Positions 46,781 through 55,411 of a stretch of 64,000 nucleotides of DNA are shown one piece after another (positions within the stretch are counted from its first letter, which is position 1; each line of letters begins with the position of its first letter). The notes below the pieces were generated by a model. The model did not search any database. It saw only the letters and a list, made by a program, of their open reading frames with translations, and had not been told where the DNA came from. The position numbers and the translations under genes are program-made. Source of the DNA: Gammaproteobacteria bacterium (GTDB taxonomy: Bacteria; Pseudomonadota; Gammaproteobacteria; Pseudomonadales; Azotimanducaceae); NCBI GenBank assembly GCA_009846005.1, contig VXYL01000044.1:1-64000 (forward strand), written 5' to 3'.

Positions 46781-48112
46781 ATGTTCATCGGACACTTTAC
46801 TGAACGCCCCTACCAGGATCCCAAGTCGGGGTACTTCGGCGCTACCGGGCGCAGCCTCATGGACCTCGGCATGTCCAACGCCAGCTACGACCCGAAGCTC
46901 GGCGCCGATCTCTACAACCGCTACCTCGACGAGCGCGTGTTCGCCGAGGAGATGGGCTTCGACGGGCTGATGCTGAACGAGCACCACTCGACACCGTTCT
47001 GCATGGGCCAGGTCATGAACCTCGAAGCGGCGATCCTCGCGCGGATCACCAGCCGCGCCAAGATCGTCCTGCTCGGCAACATCCTGCCCATCTGGGACGA
47101 TCCGCTGTTCCTTGCCGAAGAACTCGCCGAGATCGACATGATCTCCCGTGGCCGGCTGGTCACCGGGTGGGTTAGGGGCACCGGTCGCGAGAGCGTGGCC
47201 CACAACGCCGTGCCGCCCTACAACTGGGAACGGTTCCAGGAAGCCCATGACTTCATCGTCGAAGCCTGGACCAAACCCGGACCCTTCCGTTGGGAAGGCG
47301 AGCACTACCACTACCGCTACGTGAACCCGTGGTCGCGCCCCTACCAGCAGCCGCACCCGCAGATCTGGATTCCCGGCGTGATGAGCCGAAACACCGTCGC
47401 CTGGGCGGCCAAGCACCGCTATCCGTATCTCATGCTCGCCACCGAACTGCAGCCGACGCTGGAGTCCTTCCAGTACTACGATGAGGTCGCCGCCGAGGAA
47501 GGCTACGACGCCGGCACCGAGCACCGCGGCTATCTCTTCAAGGTCCACGTGGACGAGACCGAGGAACTCGCCGAAGAGGCCGGCCGAAAATACGTCCAGG
47601 GTCCGAGCAATCCGTTCCTTGAAGGCAACCAGGGCATCGTCCGGCCGTTCATCCAGAACCTGCCCGGTCTCACCCAGCGCAACAACCTGCTGCCCACGAT
47701 GCGCAGCTTCGCCGCAGCTGCGTCCCGGGGCCGCGCTGGCCAACACCTGCAGGAACAGAAGAAGGAAGCTCCGCCCGCGCCGCCCAAGGACACCTACGTC
47801 GACCAGACCGAGAAGCTCAGCATCATCTCCGGGACGCCGGACACGGTGATCCCCAAGGTGCGCCATGTCCTCGAAACACTGAGACCCGGCACGATCTTCT
47901 TCTGGGACGGCGATGGCGCGATGAGCCACGACGATCAGATGCGGAGCTTGAGGCTGATGGGATCGGACGTGATCCCGGCGGTGCGCGACATGGCGGACGA
48001 ACTCGACCTCAAGGGACCCTTCGAGGCCGACGCGAGTGGCGAGGACACCACTGCGCCCGTCGGCGAGTCGACCGGGCAAGCGGCGACGGGATCGGCGGAA
48101 CAGGCCCGCTAA
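46781..48112 (+). CDS. Luciferase-like (LLM class) flavin-dependent oxidoreductase
   Basis: A 443-residue TIM-barrel flavoprotein of the bacterial luciferase superfamily. Conserved parts: FAEEMGFDGLMLNEHHSTP, ARITSRAKIVLLGNILPIWD, LAEELAEIDMISRGRLVTGW and ISGTPDTVIPKVRHVLE near the C-terminus. Members use reduced flavin (FMNH2 or F420H2) and oxygen to oxidise small molecules. The last 40 residues are an Ala/Gly/Glu-rich tail. It probably forms a two-gene unit with the preceding hydrolase-fold gene; 36 bp separate it from the next gene. Confidence 0.9.
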   Translation: MFIGHFTERPYQDPKSGYFGATGRSLMDLGMSNASYDPKLGADLYNRYLDERVFAEEMGFDGLMLNEHHSTPFCMGQVMNLEAAILARITSRAKIVLLGNILPIWDDPLFLAEELAEIDMISRGRLVTGWVRGTGRESVAHNAVPPYNWERFQEAHDFIVEAWTKPGPFRWEGEHYHYRYVNPWSRPYQQPHPQIWIPGVMSRNTVAWAAKHRYPYLMLATELQPTLESFQYYDEVAAEEGYDAGTEHRGYLFKVHVDETEELAEEAGRKYVQGPSNPFLEGNQGIVRPFIQNLPGLTQRNNLLPTMRSFAAAASRGRAGQHLQEQKKEAPPAPPKDTYVDQTEKLSIISGTPDTVIPKVRHVLETLRPGTIFFWDGDGAMSHDDQMRSLRLMGSDVIPAVRDMADELDLKGPFEADASGEDTTAPVGESTGQAATGSAEQAR

Positions 48113-48148
48113 CGTGACCAGCCCAGGCTGATCGGGAAGGAGGCCGAA

Positions 48149-49318
48149 ATGGTGGCATTCGCCCGCAAGGCCACCGGACGGCGCGGCAACTGGCTGATGG
48201 GGTGGATGTTGCTCGCCACCGCCGTCGTGTTCGGTGCGTACGCCCTATACCCCACGGGCGATGCCTATCCGGTGTCCCGCACCGAACCGTGCATTGGAAC
48301 GACGGCTGGAGGTCTCGCGGTGGTCTTGTACGACTTTCGCAAGCCCCGGCGTCGTCCGTTGTCATCAATGCCCGGCGCGATCCTGCGTGAGACCGCTGCG
48401 ACTACGCCCCCCGGGACGGAGTTGCGCGCCTATACGTTGACAACCCAAACAGCGATGCCCTTGTCCGTGGTAGGCCGCACCTGCAAACCGCTCCAACCCG
48501 CTGGCGGAAGCCCGACTATCGACTGCGCCGCCACGGACATGCGTCGGCAAGGCGAGGACACCGCCGTCGACGCGTTCTGTGCCGGTCTAGGCACCATGCA
48601 ACGGCGTGTCGAGGATCTTGCCCGGCAAGCCCCCGAACTGCCTGTCGCCAACGCGCCTCTGATCGAAGCGATCGAAGAAATCCGGCTGGTCTTCGCGGCG
48701 CGTTCGGATACCGGGCCCCACTCCTTCCACGTCTTCTCCGACATGATCCAGCACTCCGCTTGGTACTCGCACATCGCGACGGATGCAGGGGACTGGAGCT
48801 TCACGGCGTTCGAGGAATCGCGCGACGCGCGAGCCCCCGTGTTCACCCAGGCATCGCCTGCGGCTCCGGCTGTGGCGACCGAGATCTTCTACCTGCCGCG
48901 TCGCGGAGTCACCGAGCCGCGGGCCGCGAGAGACGCCCACCAGCGGTTCTGGCAGCAATATTTCGATTCGGTCGGCATGCCCGTGGTCTTCAGGGACCAA
49001 CCAACCGCGCCAAGGTTCGCCGCATCAATTCTCGAAGACAGCTCGGACGGCTTGGCCCGAGTGCTTAGGGAACGCGAACTGCTGCGGCGCGAACAAGACG
49101 AGAATGCACGAACGTTGGCGTTCATCGCAGGGCAACGCACCAAGCTTGAACAAGCCCGCCAACAAGCAGCCTCCAGCGCCCGCGAATTCAAGCAGCGTGA
49201 GAACAGCCTGCTCGAGGAACATGCCCGGGAACGCCAAGCGATCGAAGTCGAGCGCGCTGAGATCGCGCGCCTGCAGGCGGAAATGGCGGCTTGGCGCGCA
49301 GACAACGATTCGGGTTAG
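48149..49318 (+). CDS. Membrane-anchored coiled-coil protein, paralogue of the gene at 50916-52511
   Basis: A 389-residue protein of no family I recognise. One N-terminal membrane segment (WLMGWMLLATAVVFGAYALY, about 15-34) places the rest in the periplasm. The globular part (about 45-290) has strand AVVLYDFRKPRRRP (58-70), GTELRAYTLTT, then VANAPLIEAIEEI and HVFSDMIQHSAWYSH (194-208). This spacing of a DxRK strand and an SDM strand recalls a von Willebrand A-like fold without a full MIDAS; that is inference. Residues about 300-385 are a charged coiled coil. Four Cys pairs are possible. ATG 48149 follows AAGGAGG. A 531-residue paralogue lies inverted 1.6 kb away. Confidence 0.72.
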   Translation: MVAFARKATGRRGNWLMGWMLLATAVVFGAYALYPTGDAYPVSRTEPCIGTTAGGLAVVLYDFRKPRRRPLSSMPGAILRETAATTPPGTELRAYTLTTQTAMPLSVVGRTCKPLQPAGGSPTIDCAATDMRRQGEDTAVDAFCAGLGTMQRRVEDLARQAPELPVANAPLIEAIEEIRLVFAARSDTGPHSFHVFSDMIQHSAWYSHIATDAGDWSFTAFEESRDARAPVFTQASPAAPAVATEIFYLPRRGVTEPRAARDAHQRFWQQYFDSVGMPVVFRDQPTAPRFAASILEDSSDGLARVLRERELLRREQDENARTLAFIAGQRTKLEQARQQAASSAREFKQRENSLLEEHARERQAIEVERAEIARLQAEMAAWRADNDSG

Positions 49319-49516
49319 GTGGCCCTGAAACGAGGTCCAAGTCGACATTGCAAACGGCGGTGATTCGGGTCGCGCAAGAGGTCTCCGAGATTGGGTTTTC
49401 GACACCCGTCCCACGGGTCACGAGCGAGGAGGGGTTGTGCCCGAAAGCGCGGCAGACTACGATAGGTTGATCGGCTATCAGCCACTCCGGCGCATCGCAA
49501 GCAGAGGTACGATGCC

Positions 49517-49885
49517 ATGACGCGCGCAGTTTTGTTGGGAGTGTTGCTGGGCACGGCGTTCTGGTTTGCCTATCCCGATGTCCATGCATCCGGATCCGCC
49601 GGTCCGGGCATGAGCCGGGTCGGGCTTGGTGGGTTGTATTCGGTCGGCAAGTCCTTGATGTTTCGTGAACTGGTGTGTAGACGGAACTGTCCGATCCAAC
49701 GGCGTGGATTCGATCGAGACCGGGCACGCACGCTCAAGGCGAGCTTGGACGCGGCGTTTTCGGAGGACAAACCCGGCACACCCGACGACGAGCACATCAA
49801 GGTTCTCCTGGGCGGGACAGACGCGGAGAACGCCGCCAAAGTGGCAGCCGTACTGGTCTACATCGAGCGCCGGTACCGGCTTTGA
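49517..49885 (+). CDS. Small secreted protein of unknown function
   Basis: A 122-residue protein with a signal peptide (MTRAVLLGVLLGTAFWFAYP, cleavage near HASGS). The mature part has a Cys pair (CRRNC), an alpha-helical stretch rich in Arg and Asp, and a C-terminal helix (ENAAKVAAVLVYIERRY). No family recognised. It is flanked by 198 bp upstream, in which I see no gene, and 103 bp before the beta-barrel gene on the same strand; its place between the membrane-anchored paralogues suggests a shared periplasmic role. Confidence 0.65.
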   Translation: MTRAVLLGVLLGTAFWFAYPDVHASGSAGPGMSRVGLGGLYSVGKSLMFRELVCRRNCPIQRRGFDRDRARTLKASLDAAFSEDKPGTPDDEHIKVLLGGTDAENAAKVAAVLVYIERRYRL

Positions 49886-49988
49886 AACGCGGCGAAGTAC
49901 GTTGCCGAACATGCGATATCAACTTGTCACACCGAGGCGACTCGCGCGCCAGCGTTCGACTTCCTGACAAGAGCGAGAAGTAGTACAG

Positions 49989-50879
49989 ATGACCCGTAGG
50001 ACGTCTCCCGGCAGCGCTTGTGTGCGTCAGATCACGGGCGCTTTGTTGTTCCTCGGTTGCCTTTCATATCAAGGCGCGCTTGCCGACGGATCCGCGTGGC
50101 TGCCCGAACCGCAGACCGGCTACGCATCGCTTTCCGTCATCCACCAGTCCGCAGACGAGTTCTATCGGGGCACAGAAAAACGGCCGACGCCCGGTTCCGG
50201 CCACGACCTGTCGCAGACCACGGTCTGGATGAACATCGAATACGCGCTCGCCGACTCTTGGTCGGTCGATGTGCAGGCCGGATGGGCGAAGAGCGAGTTT
50301 GTGACCGGACCCGGCATTCCGACGGCCTCGGAAAGCTTCTCGGGGATGACCGACGCGTCTGTCGGCATTACGTGGCGCATGACCGACGAGACGACGGGCA
50401 CCCTGCCGAGCATCGCCGTCCGGGTCGGTGGCATCGCCGCCGGCAACTATCGGACGGGGCAAATCAATTCCCTTGGCGACGGCGGCAACGGCTACGAGGC
50501 TTCGGTGATCGCCGGGAAATTCCTCAACGCGAATCTCGGTGTGACCGGGGAATTTGGCTACCGGCGCCGCGACAACGACATTCCCGCCGAGCGGTTCATG
50601 AACGCGTCCGGCCTGCTGTTGATCAACGAGACCGTGTCGCTGGGGATCGACTATCGCGTCGTGGCCTCGAGGTCGGGGCTGGACATCGGCGCGCCGGGCT
50701 TCTCGCCGGCGAGATTCCCGGAACTCAAAGAGGATTTGGAGAGTCTGGGGTTGCGCGTGTTCTTCACCTTCGGCGGCACCGGCTTGAGCGCCTTCCACGC
50801 CCGTGTGCTGGACGGACGAAACACCGCTGCGTCGGACATTTCGGGCATCACGGCAAGCCGGCGCTTCGAGTTGTTCTAA
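49989..50879 (+). CDS. Outer-membrane beta-barrel protein, phenol-degradation MetA/transporter-like
   Basis: A 296-residue protein with a signal peptide (ITGALLFLGCLSYQGALA) and amphipathic beta-strands through the mature part (TVWMNIEYALADSWSVDVQAG, cut here; SVGITWRM; IAVRVGGIAAGNY; LGVTGEFGYRRRD; SLGIDYRVVASRSG; LRVFFTFGG). It ends in Phe (RRFELF), the terminal signature recognised by the BAM complex. The motif YASLSVIHQSADEFYRG near the start resembles OMP transporters of the MetA-pathway type, which have no assigned substrate. It converges on the larger paralogue gene with a 36-bp gap. Confidence 0.78.
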   Translation: MTRRTSPGSACVRQITGALLFLGCLSYQGALADGSAWLPEPQTGYASLSVIHQSADEFYRGTEKRPTPGSGHDLSQTTVWMNIEYALADSWSVDVQAGWAKSEFVTGPGIPTASESFSGMTDASVGITWRMTDETTGTLPSIAVRVGGIAAGNYRTGQINSLGDGGNGYEASVIAGKFLNANLGVTGEFGYRRRDNDIPAERFMNASGLLLINETVSLGIDYRVVASRSGLDIGAPGFSPARFPELKEDLESLGLRVFFTFGGTGLSAFHARVLDGRNTAASDISGITASRRFELF

Positions 50880-50915
50880 GACCTCCATCCACGGACCTGA
50901 CCCGCCGGCGCACCC

Positions 50916-52511
50916 TCAGGGGTTCGATTCGCCATCTCGGGCCGACAAGGCCACCTCGGAGCGAACCGTCCAGCACTGCGGGATTGGTGCGCCGACGCAC
51001 TTCCGCCGATAGCTGAACGTTGCGGTCGACCAATGCCGGGATTGGACCGCGACGTCTCCGACACAGTCCACGGCAAACCGCCAGTCCTGCACAAGGGCAA
51101 AGGCGTCTGCCGCCAACTCATCGAGATCCTCGCCAAGGGTCGCGGTGGATTCGACCGGGTCCACCGATATCGTATCGTCCACCGTGAGTCCTTGCGCAGT
51201 CACCGCATAGCTGACGACGACGGTGGCAGCGCCGTAGTCAGTGCGCCGATCGCCCACCTGTCGTTCGTCCGCGAGCCCCGCCTCGAACGACGGCTCCAGA
51301 CGCAGCCGGCAGTCCACCGCCACAGGCGTCTCGACGTCTTGCCGAGCCAAATCCCGGGCTGCGGCTTCGTTCGCCACCGCCTCCCGCGAAGCGTCGAAGT
51401 CGGCCTGCAGCGCCACCCTTTCCGCACGGAGCGACAGCCGCGTTCGCTGCAGTTCGGCGAGGCCCGTCTCCAGTCTTTCAACCGCCGCAGCGGCATCGCG
51501 CTCCCCCGCCGCGATCGCCTGCTGTTCGGCCTCGATCTCCCGAAGCGACGCTTCCGCCTCGTCCCGCCATGTCGCCAACGCCTCGCGTTGACGGACCACG
51601 GAACTCACATCGCCAGCCACATCCATCATGGTCGCGGCGACAAATCCCGGTAGCGTGTCGCGCGCTTCGAACTCGACGTCGACACCCTCGAAATAGCGCT
51701 GCCAGAACATCCAATGGGCTCCCCTCGTGCGCCGTGCGTCCGTCAGTCCAAGCCTCGGTACGTACAGCACGCGAACGGCTAGTCCCGCAGGCCGGTCGGC
51801 ATGGAAATCGGGATCGTGCGAGTCCCTGACCGCTTCGAAGTCCTCGAAACGCCACGCCGTCCAGTCCAAGTCGAGGTGGGAATACCAATGCGCGTGCTGC
51901 AGCATGTCGGAGTAGACATAGAGCGTTCTGGATGCGGTTCGGGCGAGCCCCTTCACGGTGTCCTCCAGCGCCTCCATGAGGTATGCATTCGCGACATCGA
52001 CGCCGCTCGCCTGAACCGACATTGCGTCGATCTGCCGCACGAGCGCCAATCGCTTTGCACAATAGTCCGTCGCGGCTTCGCGCAGATCGGGTGCAATCTG
52101 GGCCGGCAGGTCGCCACAGTCGCGCGTCTCGGCGCTACTGTCCTTGTCGGTTGAGACCGCCAAGTCGTCGTGGTCGAAAGATCGACAAAGCCCGCCAACG
52201 AAACGCCGGGGCGCGAGGCGGTCGGTGGTGACCGTGTATACGCGCAGTTCCTCGCCCGTCGGGACGCGTCGGGCCACTTCCACCAGAACCGATCCCGGCG
52301 CGGCGCCTCGCATTGGCTTGCGCAAGTCGACGAGCAACGTCGCTGCCACGAGCGCACGTTCGTCGCATGGATTCTGTTCTGGCGGCTGCGATACCCGGGT
52401 GATCAGCACCACGAACGGGACCGTCGCCGCGACGGCAACCAGCGCGACCAGCACGAGCCAGCCACGCCGATCCGTTGGGCCGGTTCGCGCCGCGGACGAG
52501 TTCGACGACAT
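50916..52511 (-). CDS. Membrane-anchored protein with coiled coil and TonB-C-like domain, paralogue of the gene at 48149
   Basis: A 531-residue protein. The N-terminal membrane segment (WLVLVALVAVAATVPFVVLI, 18-37) is followed by a globular domain matching the 48149 protein along its length: ATLLVDLRKPMRG (57-69), VANAYLMEALED (173-184), LYVYSDMLQHAHWYSH (197-212), VLYVPRLGLTDARR. A coiled coil covers about 305-395. The extra C-terminus (about 400-505), including VVVSYAVTAQGLTVDD, ALVQDWRFAVD and WSTATFSYRRKC, has the order of a TonB C-terminal domain. That would let it cross the periplasm and touch an outer-membrane protein such as the adjacent barrel (inference). ATG 52511. The 278 bp upstream hold no supported gene. 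Confidence 0.72.
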   Translation of the reverse strand: MSSNSSAARTGPTDRRGWLVLVALVAVAATVPFVVLITRVSQPPEQNPCDERALVAATLLVDLRKPMRGAAPGSVLVEVARRVPTGEELRVYTVTTDRLAPRRFVGGLCRSFDHDDLAVSTDKDSSAETRDCGDLPAQIAPDLREAATDYCAKRLALVRQIDAMSVQASGVDVANAYLMEALEDTVKGLARTASRTLYVYSDMLQHAHWYSHLDLDWTAWRFEDFEAVRDSHDPDFHADRPAGLAVRVLYVPRLGLTDARRTRGAHWMFWQRYFEGVDVEFEARDTLPGFVAATMMDVAGDVSSVVRQREALATWRDEAEASLREIEAEQQAIAAGERDAAAAVERLETGLAELQRTRLSLRAERVALQADFDASREAVANEAAARDLARQDVETPVAVDCRLRLEPSFEAGLADERQVGDRRTDYGAATVVVSYAVTAQGLTVDDTISVDPVESTATLGEDLDELAADAFALVQDWRFAVDCVGDVAVQSRHWSTATFSYRRKCVGAPIPQCWTVRSEVALSARDGESNP

Positions 52512-52789
52512 CCCAACCTAGTCCGCGTTCAAACCAGTCGCCGGCCGTCGACGCGCGCGCCGGGCACACGCGGTGGCATGAACAGCGTCGTCACGCCGCA
52601 TGGCGACGAGGCGCACCGCGCCGAGGATAGGAACCAGGCACGTTCGAACTCCTTGTCCGCTAATGCACAGGTGACGGACGCCTTGATCATAGGGGCACCG
52701 GGCGCGTTACGGCAATTGTGGCAATCCCGATCCGGGACACGACCGCGGCCGAGGTCCGCCGGACCGCCGGTTCCCGCACGCGCCACGTA

Positions 52790-53713
52790 CTACCCTGAAC
52801 AACGCCCCCCGCCGAGGACACAGAACCGCGAGCAATGCGGGTGGTTGAGGGCGACGTCACCGAGGCTGTCGTCGAGTCGTTCGCCGAGACTGAACGCCGG
52901 GTCATAGGGCAGCAGCGTGCAGCTTGCGACCACCGGCGACTCGGCACCCTTGCGTTTGATGACCATGCGCGAGGAAGCGCACATCACGTCGCCTGGCCGC
53001 ATGCCGAGAATGTCCCAACACTCCGTGGTGATCTCGGTCGTGTCCACCTTGAGGTCCATTTCCGGAAACAGCACGAGGTCCGTGGGGGACGACGTGTCGA
53101 TGTTGATTCCCTCGGCCTCGAACAACCGTTCGAACCCGGCGCGAAGCGAATCCTCTTCATCGCCCCAGCGACGGCGTCCGGCGGCGGCGATCGCGAAGCC
53201 GTTGTCGGAGAGCCACTTGAGTCCGGTGAGCGTCGGCACCCACGTGCGCGGCCCGCGTTCCTCCTCGTGGAGTGCGGGCCGGTAGTGGTCGATGGAGACC
53301 CGCAGGGTCAGCCGGGATCCGTACCAGTCCCGCAGGGCGAGAAGCTCGGGTGCGCACTTCATCATCGGCCGCATCGCGTTGGTCAGCACGAGCACCCGGT
53401 AGCCCCTGGCCAAGCTGTCCGCGAGCATGGCGGCCAAATCGGGATTCATGAACGGCTCGCCCCCGGTGAAGCCGATTTCGTCGGTGTCGAGTCCGAGCAC
53501 CGAAATCTCCTCCAGGTACCGCCTCACCTCAAGGCGGCTCAAGTAGACCAGCCGGTCGTTGCGCGGGCTCGATTCGATGTAGCAGTGCCCGCATTGGAGG
53601 TTGCACAGGGTGCCGGTGTTGAACCAGAGCGTGCGCAGCCGATCAAGGGCCACGCGGGCACGCGGCTTGTCATCGGCCGTCCAGTCGGGATCATCGAACT
53701 TTCCACGAGCCAC
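52790..53713 (-). CDS. Radical SAM protein with C-terminal Cys cluster
   Basis: A 307-residue radical SAM enzyme. The [4Fe-4S] cluster motif is C37-x3-C41-x2-C44 (TLCNLQCGHCYIESSP), followed by GFTGGEPFMNPDLAAML, the SAM-binding GGEP. The C-terminus has five Cys in about 60 residues (CASS, ASCTLLPYD, HCSRFCVLGGGRC), a SPASM/twitch-like site for extra Fe-S clusters, common in enzymes that modify peptides or bind auxiliary clusters. The product is unknown. Start GTG 53713 or 53728; the frame continues upstream but is antisense to the halogenase-type gene. It is divergent from that gene across about 36 bp, so the two probably share regulation. Confidence 0.85.
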   Translation of the reverse strand: MARGKFDDPDWTADDKPRARVALDRLRTLWFNTGTLCNLQCGHCYIESSPRNDRLVYLSRLEVRRYLEEISVLGLDTDEIGFTGGEPFMNPDLAAMLADSLARGYRVLVLTNAMRPMMKCAPELLALRDWYGSRLTLRVSIDHYRPALHEEERGPRTWVPTLTGLKWLSDNGFAIAAAGRRRWGDEEDSLRAGFERLFEAEGINIDTSSPTDLVLFPEMDLKVDTTEITTECWDILGMRPGDVMCASSRMVIKRKGAESPVVASCTLLPYDPAFSLGERLDDSLGDVALNHPHCSRFCVLGGGRCSG

Positions 53714-53749
53714 CGGCCCCGCGACCACCGGACTGCTAGAGTGTTGCGG

Positions 53750-55345
53750 ATGCCCATTCGCCAAGCCAACGCGCGCGAAAACGCGGATGTCGTCGTGATC
53801 GGCGGGGGTCCTGCCGGGAGCACCGCGGCCACGCTCCTCGCCCGTGCCGGCCTCGACGTCCGGCTCTTCGAGCGCGAGCACTTTCCGCGATTGCATATCG
53901 GCGAATCCCTGCTGCCGGCGACTTTGGCCGTGCTGGACGGCATTGGTGTATTGGACGCCATCGAAGCCGAAGGGTTCAAGCGAAAATGGGGCGCGACCAT
54001 GTGCTGGGGACGGGAAGGCGAACCCTGGACTTGGTACTTCAAGGAGACCAACAAGCGCTTCCCGCACGCGTACCAGGTATGGCGGCCCCGCTTCGATCAG
54101 ATACTTCTCGATCACAGTCGCGATTGCGGCGTCGACGTCCACGAGGGTACTGCCGTCGCCCGCGTGCTGTTCGACGGTGCCCGTGCGCGGGGCGTCGAAC
54201 TCGCGGACGGCGAACGCATCGGCGCAACAATGGTCGTCGATGCAACCGGCCAGTCGTCGCTGCTCGCCCGGCAATGCTCGTTGAAGGTATGGGATCCGGC
54301 GTTCCGCAACCTCGCCGTGTACGGCTACTTCCGGGACTGTGCGCACCTGGATCCGCCCGACGACGGAAACATCTTCATCGAGTCCTACGCCAACGGCTGG
54401 CTGTGGAAGATTCCGCTCGCGGGCGGCGTGTCCAGCATCGGGGCCGTAGTGGACCGCGATGCCGGTGCGAAGGCGATCCGGCGTGCGGGGCTACGCGGAT
54501 TCCTCGACGATCAAATCGCTGCGGCGCCGCGAACCGCCGCCCTGGTCGAAGGGGGCGTGAGTGAATCCGCTCCTACGGCCGTCCGGGATTGGTCGTACTC
54601 GGCCTCGTCCATGACCGGGCCCGGATGGATCCTCCTCGGCGACGCAGCTTGCTTCGTGGATCCGCTGTTTTCCACGGGCGTCCATCTCGCCGTGACAGCC
54701 GCCCATATGGGTGCCGCCTACGTCGTCACCGAGTTGGCCGACCCTGACCTCGCCCCGGACGCCGCAGTCGCCTTCGAGCGTCTCTACCGGACCCAGTACG
54801 AGCACTTCCACGAACTCGCACGGCTCTTCTATGGGGGGAACCAGAGCGTCGAATCCTACTTCTGGGAAGCACGGCGCATTACCGGCGAGCAACGCCCGCC
54901 CAGGGAGGCCTTCGTCCGAGCCGTGTCCGGACAGGCCGCTGCCGGCTACGAACAATCCGTACTGAGCCGGGCTTCGCTGCCCGGCGAGATTGAAACGGCG
55001 CTCAATACGTTCAAGCCTGCCGCCGTTGCGGAGGACATCGCGAACTTGCGTCCAAGACTTGCGCCCGGGCTCGCCCTCGTCCCGTCAGCGGTGCTTGGCG
55101 ACGGGCGGTTCGAACGCGGCCAGGTGATCAGGGGCACGAGCCGCGTCGATCTCCCCGTGAGCCCGCTCGTTGGGCATCTCGTCCAAGGCGTCGAGAGCAG
55201 CCAGGGCAGGGAGTCCATCAGCGAGATCGCCAACGGTATCGCCGCCAGACACGACCTGCCGACAGAGCGGGTCCTCCCACCCCTGCTCGACGCGGCCCGT
55301 CTGCTGCTAAGCGATCACGTGCTTACCGTCGACGTTCAAACATGA
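53750..55345 (+). CDS. Flavin-dependent halogenase-type FAD monooxygenase
   Basis: A 531-residue flavoprotein. FAD-binding VVVIGGGPAGSTAATLLARA (about 14-33); FPRLHIGESLLPATLAVLDG; GFKRKWGATMCWG, whose Lys (K77 or K79) lies in the region that carries the catalytic Lys of flavin-dependent halogenases; GWLWKIPLAGG with W217-x-W219-x-I-P, the halogenase motif; and GDAACFVDPLFSTGVHLA. Together these fit a halogenase acting on phenolic or carrier-bound substrates. About 150 C-terminal residues beyond the flavin core have no clear counterpart. A non-halogenating relative cannot be excluded. ATG 53750. No NRPS, PKS or carrier-protein gene is in the window, so the substrate is unknown. Confidence 0.82.
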   Translation: MPIRQANARENADVVVIGGGPAGSTAATLLARAGLDVRLFEREHFPRLHIGESLLPATLAVLDGIGVLDAIEAEGFKRKWGATMCWGREGEPWTWYFKETNKRFPHAYQVWRPRFDQILLDHSRDCGVDVHEGTAVARVLFDGARARGVELADGERIGATMVVDATGQSSLLARQCSLKVWDPAFRNLAVYGYFRDCAHLDPPDDGNIFIESYANGWLWKIPLAGGVSSIGAVVDRDAGAKAIRRAGLRGFLDDQIAAAPRTAALVEGGVSESAPTAVRDWSYSASSMTGPGWILLGDAACFVDPLFSTGVHLAVTAAHMGAAYVVTELADPDLAPDAAVAFERLYRTQYEHFHELARLFYGGNQSVESYFWEARRITGEQRPPREAFVRAVSGQAAAGYEQSVLSRASLPGEIETALNTFKPAAVAEDIANLRPRLAPGLALVPSAVLGDGRFERGQVIRGTSRVDLPVSPLVGHLVQGVESSQGRESISEIANGIAARHDLPTERVLPPLLDAARLLLSDHVLTVDVQT

Positions 55346-55411
55346 ACGACACGCCGCCGTTGCGAATCGCGGTCGGTACAATGTCCGCGACGACTTGACG
55401 CGCGACGCCAC

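Noticed and set aside
52529-52786. An 85-codon minus-strand frame in the gap before the radical SAM gene
   Set aside because: No ribosome-binding site, no recognisable motif and composition like a random GC-rich frame.
53714-54346. N-terminal 200 residues of the radical SAM frame
   Set aside because: This part is antisense to the halogenase-type gene; homologous sequence starts near 53713.
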